64,000 bases of DNA from positions 54,840,722 to 54,904,721 of the forward strand of contig NC_056000.1 in NCBI RefSeq assembly GCF_018446385.1. Reading direction: 5' to 3'. A program made the translations under genes and the position numbers. Under the pieces are notes generated by a model. That model searched no databases and was not told the origin of the DNA. It saw only the letters and a list, made by a program, of their open reading frames with translations. Positions 58,791 to 64,000 of this stretch are shown piece after piece. Positions within the stretch are counted from its first letter, which is position 1, and each line of letters starts with the position of its first letter. The DNA comes from Zingiber officinale. Its lineage: Eukaryota; Streptophyta; Magnoliopsida; Zingiberales; Zingiberaceae.

Positions 58791-59079
58791 AAATCCGGAT
58801 GGATCAAGGATGATCGGACATCGGGCTGGGAAGTCCAAGTAGGTCAAAGGATTGTTGGATACTTGGCATGAAAGAAAAGTCCAAGTAGGTCAAAGGATTG
58901 ACCGGATACTTGGCAGAGAAAAGTCCAAGTGGGTCAAAGGGTTGACCGGACACTTGGTAAGGGAGTCCTAGCAGTCGAGGAGTGACTAGATGCTAGGCAT
59001 GACATACCAACAGTCAAGGTTGACCGGATGTTGGTTTGGGAGGTTTGGGACTTTGTTTTGGACAAAATCAAGTCTTTGG

Positions 59080-59335
59080 ATCGATTAGTGGATCGATCCG
59101 CTCTGGATCGATCGTGGATCGATCCGGACTGTCCCAATCAGAGCCTCGGATCGATCCGTGGATCGATCAGAGGTCCCAATCGATCGATGGATCGATTGGG
59201 GGCCCTCCGCGATAAGCGCCGGATCGATCCGTGGATCGATCCAGCGCTTCAGAGCACAGGCGCTCTGGATCGATCCGTGGATCGATCCAAAGCCTCCCCG
59301 ATCGATTGGGAACATTCGAATCGATCGGGATCCGA
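59080..59335 (+). repeat. GGATCGATCC palindrome array upstream of LTR TATA
   Basis: Perfect 10-bp palindromes at 59090-59099, 59148-59157, 59221-59230, 59233-59242, 59267-59276 and 59279-59288, with further GATCGATC and CCAATCGATC variants. The array ends about 15 bp before the TATA. ORFs here are artefacts. Confidence 0.95.
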
Positions 59336-60511
59336 CCGTTGGCGTCGTTTATAGCTGCAGGCGTTCGATGGCTGCGGTAAGCACTTCACTGATTCACTCC
59401 AGAGCTCTCGCCAACTCCTCCACAGCGCTCACAAAGCTCAGATCGCCAGTTCTTGAAGGATCTTGGAAGCTCTCCAAGTCAAGAGGCGGATCAAAGCCAA
59501 GAAGAGAAGCTAGGGTTAGGGTTTTGTACTCATTGTAAGCTTGTAAGCTTGTATTTCTTGTATCCTTTCCCTCTCTTCTTGTATTGAGTCTTGTAGGGCT
59601 TCTCCGCCCTCGGTAGTTACCGAAAAGGAGTGTTTTCATAGTGGAGGGTGCGTGCGTGGTGTGGATCCTTGGATTAGTCACCTCTTGTGAGGTGGATACC
59701 AAGTAAACCAACCGTGTTAGCGTTGTGTGTTTGTTTCTGTATTTTCCGCTGCACATCTTTGAAGGAACAAGCAACGCCGAGCACCGAGCGAACGCGACGA
59801 GCTATTCACCCCCCCCCCCCCCTCTAGCTACTTTTGGTCCTAACACCCTGAATATGATGTAGCCGAGCCAACTAGGGATTTCCACGTGGCGAAGTGACGT
59901 TGGGGATAAAATTCACCTCCGGGCGCCCGGATCCCTTCCGGGCGCTCGGACCCTTGTTCAACGGTTTCCTTCCTGCAAGAAAACGTTAGTCCGAGGCAAA
60001 TATATATCCTGAAAAATAGAGTGTTAGCACAGTTTATCATCAAATAAAATATTAATTAGATTTCGTCTCCTCGGGACTGGAATCTAGTCACGATCTCGAC
60101 TTAGATATCTGAAATTGATCTAAGTCGGATCGACACCTAATGTTCTCTTCCTGGGAATGCGTCGTCACACTCACTCCCCTCGAGTGACTTACCTTCACAT
60201 ACCTGCTAGACGTCCGGTGAGTCCTTCGACCCGTCTGGGATTCGTGCTAGCTATCCGGTCAATCCGTCGATCTAGCTGGACTTCGTGGCAAACGTGTGAT
60301 CAGTCCATCGACCCGTTTGGACTTCGTGCCAGCTATCATGTCGGCTCGTCGACCTAGCTGGGCTTCGTGCTAGACATCAGGTCAGGATATCGACCTGTCT
60401 AGGATACTCCTGCATACTCGGTCAGAGTGTTAGATAACAATGAAACTAACTTAACCTATTTTGTCATTCATCAAAACTTGAGTTAGACTGTTAGTGCTAA
60501 CCGCACCAACA

Positions 60512-60873
60512 AGATGTTCACCAGGAGAAAAAAGAATTTCAGCAAAAAGGGCCTGCAGAAGATCAACTCCACCACCAACTCTAACAACAAGAATGTGGCC
60601 TGCTTTGGGTGTAACAAGAAGGGGCACTACAAGATCGACTGCCCGAATCTGAAGAAGAAGAAGGCCCTCAAAGTGACGTGGGATGAATCGTCCGGAGATG
60701 AATCAAATGGTGGAGAACCGAAGCACTCTAACTACCTCACGCTGATGGCTTTTGAAATAGAATCGGAGAATGAATTGGAAGATGGGTCCAAACCCGAATC
60801 AAGCCACGAGTCCGTACTCGTTTTTGAAGGTTCCGATGAGATATATTTTCATTTAAGCAAAAGTTTTTTCTAA
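60512..60873 (+). pseudogene. SIRE-A gag, 3' part (zinc knuckle and acidic tail)
   Basis: Continues the frame cut at 32671. MFTRRKKNFSKKGLQKIN is followed by the zinc knuckle CFGCNKKGHYKIDCP and an acidic tail (ESENELEDGSKPESSHES). The stop at 60871 is followed by decayed coiled-coil sequence to about 61100. Confidence 0.9.
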
Positions 60874-62256
60874 ATTATTGTATGCTTAAATAAGAAATTA
60901 ACTAACTCTGAAAATTTCATAAATGAACTAACAAAAGAAAATAACAAACTTAATGATCAATTAAAATCAAGTTCAACAAATGACCCAATTCAAGCTGAAA
61001 TCCCAACTCAAGTTGCAAAACTTGAGGAGGATAATCTCACACTAAAAAATGAAATAATTGAACTAAAAGAATTACTACAAAAATTCACAACTAGATCCAA
61101 GTATCTCGACATGATACTTGGGTCACAAAGAGCTATGTACAACAAGTCCGAACTCGGATACAAGTCCAGCTCAACCATCAAATCCTTTATATCATTAGTT
61201 AATCAAAATAAGATCCAAATTAAAACTTGGGGTTCCAAAAGCATGTCTAGCAACACAAGTAGGAATCAATCAATATTATGTACCTAAAAATGAGATCCAC
61301 TACATAAAATCAAATCCAACTAAAACATTAAATTCAAACCAAAATAAATCTACAAAACTAAATTCTAAAAACAAAATAATATAAAAAAAATTAATTACCA
61401 TCAAGTCCACTATAATTATAAAAGTAATTGACACAAATCCAAAACTTGAAAATCAAGTTCAATAATTCAAGGAAGGCTCCAAATTAGTTGACACCTCCAA
61501 AATAATAACTTACCTGGTAGGATAATTAGGACTAGCTAAAATAGAGACAACAGTTTAACTTGACAAAAGTACTGGTGAAGTTTTGGATGATAGGTTAGAA
61601 AAACTCTGTCTATGCATATCTAGGAAGATATGACTTCGACCTGGTGCATTTGACTTAGTGGAACTAACTGAAGCTACCCCTTACGAATCCTAACTAGTTA
61701 GACTAAGGTTTTGTACTAAGTTTAGTAGATAGGACTATTTAAAAAACTTCGAAGGTATGATTACTCTAATGATATCCAAGTGACTCACCATAGCCCAGAA
61801 GTTTATCCAAAGAATGTCTATTTGTTGAACCCAAAGTTAAATCTGAATCTAACACAAAGTTAAACCAAACCTTGAAATTAAACTTAACTCATCTCATAAA
61901 ATTATAGGATTCCCTGATTGAAAATGTAGATCGAGTGAGATGACTAAGAACTTTAAATTTAAAATTAAAATTAAACATAAAATTAAAAATTAAACTTAAA
62001 AATTAAAATTAAAATTAAAATTAAAATTAAAATTAAAATTAAAATTAAAATTAAAATTAAAACTAAAAATTAAATTTAAAATTAAAACTAAAAATTAAAT
62101 TTAAAATTAAAATTAAAACTAAGGGTTTAAAATTTAAATTTAAATTAAAATTAAAATTTAAAACTTAAATTCAAATTTTAAAACTTAAAGAATTTCAAAT
62201 CAAGTTTAATCTAAATTGGTTTTAACTCCTGCCTGTTGTAGGAAACAAAGTGGATA
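60874..62256 (+). pseudogene. SIRE-A gag tail and linker, decayed
   Basis: Frames with MYNKSELGYKSSSTIKSF near 61136-61190 and WGSKSMSSNTSRNQS near 61229-61275 recall the SIRE-B linker. The rest has stops in all frames. Confidence 0.65.
61950..62190. repeat. AAATTA hexamer tract in SIRE-A
   Basis: Consecutive AAATTA (AATTAA) units with minor variants, at the same point of the element as the A/T tract of SIRE-B. Confidence 0.92.
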
Positions 62257-63248
62257 TTGGGTAGTCGTTGTTCCAAACAGATGTCTGGGGATCACACTAT
62301 ATTCACTCAATTAACATATAAAAGCTTAGGAACAATTGCCTTTGTAAATAACGATAAACTCAAGGTAATTGGGATAGATGATATTGAACTCAAAACTGAT
62401 TTTATTATTAAGAAAGTATTACTTGTTGAAAATCTCAAATACAATCTTCTTAGCATCAGTCAATTGTGTGATTTTGGATATAAGATTAGGTTCTTATCCT
62501 CTGAATGCTTAATTAAGCACATAGATAACCTTACCATAAAACTAAAAGGGTTTAGAAAAGACAATATCTATGTAATCAACCTAACTGGTTCCTCACTAAA
62601 GTGTCAGTTGACACAGAAAGAAGAAACCTGGCTATGCACAAAACAGAACCACAATAAATAAAACTCATAATAAAATCTCATTTGAACTCTACTATAATAA
62701 ACAACCTAATATTAAATATTTTAAAGTATTTGGATGCCCAACTTACACACTAAACACAAGAGAATACTTGAGAAAATTTATCTCAAAAGTAGAAAATAGA
62801 ATCTTCGTAGGCTACTCATTAAACAGTAGAGGTTATAGAGTATATAACAAAGTCACACTAAGAATTGAAGAAACCGTAAATGTAAATTTTGAAGAGACTA
62901 ACCAAAACTTAGAACAAACCCAGATTCAAACAATTGATTTTGTTCAAGGTAACAGTAGTCAAGAAGGGGCTAGTGAAAACCTAAGTCACGAAGAAGAAGG
63001 TCAACCTCAAGTAAATGAACCTACTAGAACTGTAAGAGTTAACCCAAATCATCCAATTAACCAAATAATTGGTGACCCAAACCTAAGAGTTCTGACTAGA
63101 TCGTCCTTTAGAAATTTAAGTCAAATATCTTTGATTTAAAAAATTGAACCCAAAACGATAGAAGAATCCTTACTTCACCCAGACTAGATCATAGCCATGC
63201 AGGAAGAACTAACCCAGTCTGAAAGAAATGAAGTCTGGGACTTAGTAC
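62257..63248 (+). pseudogene. SIRE-A pol fragment: protease, pre-integrase, linker; integrase deleted
   Basis: The protease motif is GSRCSKQM in place of DSGCSKHM, so catalytic Asp and Gly are both lost. VLLVENLKYNLLSISQLC and KGFRKDNIYVIN follow, then the frame jumps from EETWL to a counterpart of the SIRE-B sequence after the integrase core (YYNKQPNIKYFKVFGCPTY, IFVGYSLNSRG, TVRVNPNHPINQIIGDP). About 580 bp covering the HHCC and DDE domains are therefore missing. The fragment ends at QSERNEVWDLVL where the next LTR begins (63249). Confidence 0.9.
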
Positions 63249-64000
63249 TGTTGGAGATCTTGTATGGTCAGCTAGAAAGGGAGTTGGATAGACGGCACCC
63301 CCAAATTGATTGCTTCCTAGGTATTCGTTAGTGTACAAGCGGAAATAAAATAATAAATACGAATACAAAAGCTAAAGACAAAGAAAGACAAAGCAAACCC
63401 ATACGCGTCGATGTAACGTGGTTCAGAGATTAGGGCTCCTGCTCCATGACTGTCCGTAAGATGGACGATCCCTATCCATCGGTGGATTAACCCCCAATAA
63501 ATTGTGGCTAGCTTATATAGCTCCTTGTGGGTGGAGAAGTCTCACCACAACTCTCACAAGAACTCTTGAGAAGCTAGGGAACTAGTAGACTACTAATAGG
63601 GGTTAACCACCTCTATTTCATTAGCCTTAATTAAGCTCCAAAGACTTAGTTATATAGGCCACGGTTTAGTAAACCCTGCCTACCAGTCGACTGCCCTTTA
63701 TGGATATTCGACTGTTACAACCCAATGACTCGATACCAGTCGACTGGTGAAAGTACTAGTCGGCTAATTCACACTGGCCGAGCGAACAAAAATATTCTGT
63801 TCACTCCCAGTTGACTACCCAGTCGAATGAACCAGTCAACTGATGAAATCACCAGTCGACTGGTACCCGAGTACAATCTCTCAGCACTCGGACCCTCACC
63901 CTTACAACTCACTTCACTCTTCTTTGTTACAGCCTTAACCTCTTGCCTTCAAGCCTACTTCCTTTAGCTCTCTTCCCTCAGATGCATCTAAGCCCGTGGC
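63249..64000 (-). mobile_element. LTR of a copia element, continuing past the window
   Basis: It begins TGTTGGAGATCTTGTATG. In layout (GCGGAAATAA near the inner end, then GTGGTTCAGAG, then CTCCTGCTCCATG) it matches the minus-strand copia LTR at 7057-8317, so the minus orientation is inferred. TATA (CTATATAAC) near 63649-63657. Confidence 0.8.
63683..63864 (-). repeat. ACCAGTCGACTGGT palindrome cluster upstream of LTR TATA
   Basis: Perfect 14-bp palindromes at 63735-63748 and 63851-63864, with several CAGTCGACTG and CAGTCAACTG variants, starting about 25 bp upstream of the TATA in LTR orientation. Confidence 0.9.

Larger units (their letters stand above)
58366..59845 (+). mobile_element. Solo copia LTR (1480 bp) nested in the SIRE-B 5' LTR
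   Basis: It starts TGTTGGTGCAATATCCCTC and ends TTTTGGTCCTAACA, with a perfect duplication CCCTG (58361-58365 and 59846-59850). Downstream of a TATA-like TTTATAG (59348-59354) lies a leader with a few short ORFs that look non-genic. A C-run is at 59808-59822. Confidence 0.95.
32672..60511 (-). mobile_element. SIRE-B: minus-strand copia retrotransposon with four nested insertions
   Basis: The outer ends are the 3' LTR (32672-33740) and 5' LTR (57965-60511), flanked by a perfect 5-bp duplication AGATG (32667-32671 and 60512-60516). Subtracting the nested CACTA, two gypsy solo LTRs and a copia solo LTR leaves about 9.4 kb, a normal size for a SIRE element. The LTRs differ at roughly 30 of the first 215 aligned bases by eye, mostly transitions, so the element is old. 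Confidence 0.95.
57965..60511 (-). mobile_element. 5' LTR of SIRE-B, interrupted by a solo LTR
   Basis: The minus strand begins TGTTGGTGCGGTTAGCAC (60511) and ends CGATCCAACA (57965). TATA (CTATATAAGG) at 58320-58329. Upstream of it lie CCGGGCGCCCGG (59919-59930) and an inverted pair CAGGGTGCC/GGGCACCCTG, the latter split by the inserted LTR. Confidence 0.93.

Overview
The window is nuclear DNA of a flowering plant with a large, retrotransposon-packed genome. The evidence is plant-type LTR retrotransposons (Ty1/copia of the SIRE type and another copia family; Ty3/gypsy chromovirus, Athila-like and Tat-like), a CACTA (En/Spm) transposon, a three-exon phi-class glutathione S-transferase gene and the last exon of a plant SUMO gene. 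A monocot is plausible, but the species cannot be fixed from the sequence. About 95% of the window is mobile-element DNA; there is no bacterial or organellar gene cluster.

Layout. 1-5942: 3' end of a plus-strand copia element with a 3' LTR (LTR-A) that contains a second LTR (LTR-B) flanked by a 300-bp duplication. 5943-8317: 5' half of a minus-strand SIRE-type copia (gag, PBS, 5' LTR). 8318-8900: remnant of a SUMO gene (intron plus last exon). About 9290-15386: a minus-strand Tekay-like chromovirus whose two ends do not match. 15401-17816: a reverse-oriented copia LTR with no target duplication. 17817-21570: Athila-like gag, PBS and 5' LTR. 21571-23080: a 49-bp tandem array interrupted by a 1015-bp hAT-like element. 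23085-about 25500: 3' end of a Tat-like element with an antisense ORF, PPT and LTR. 27248-28199: an apparently intact GSTF gene on the minus strand. 28694-30307: broken LTR elements.

30308-63248 is a deep nest. SIRE-A (plus) was split inside gag by SIRE-B (minus, 32672-60511, 5-bp target duplication AGATG). SIRE-B in turn received a 10.2-kb CACTA element (33871-44074, duplication CAT), a gypsy solo LTR (44788-48002, imperfect duplication), another gypsy solo LTR (52777-56280, duplication ATTTG) and a copia solo LTR (58366-59845, duplication CCCTG). 63249-64000 begins one more LTR, which truncates SIRE-A.

The retroelement ORFs are decayed by stop codons, mostly explicable as C-to-T changes, and by frameshifts. 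The CACTA carries both of its usual genes, a TNP2-type transposase and a Transposase_24/TNPA-like gene, but the former has at least one frameshift and one stop. The observation I find most unusual is architectural: several LTRs from unrelated lineages carry clusters of short palindromes, each with a family-private sequence, directly upstream of the LTR TATA box.
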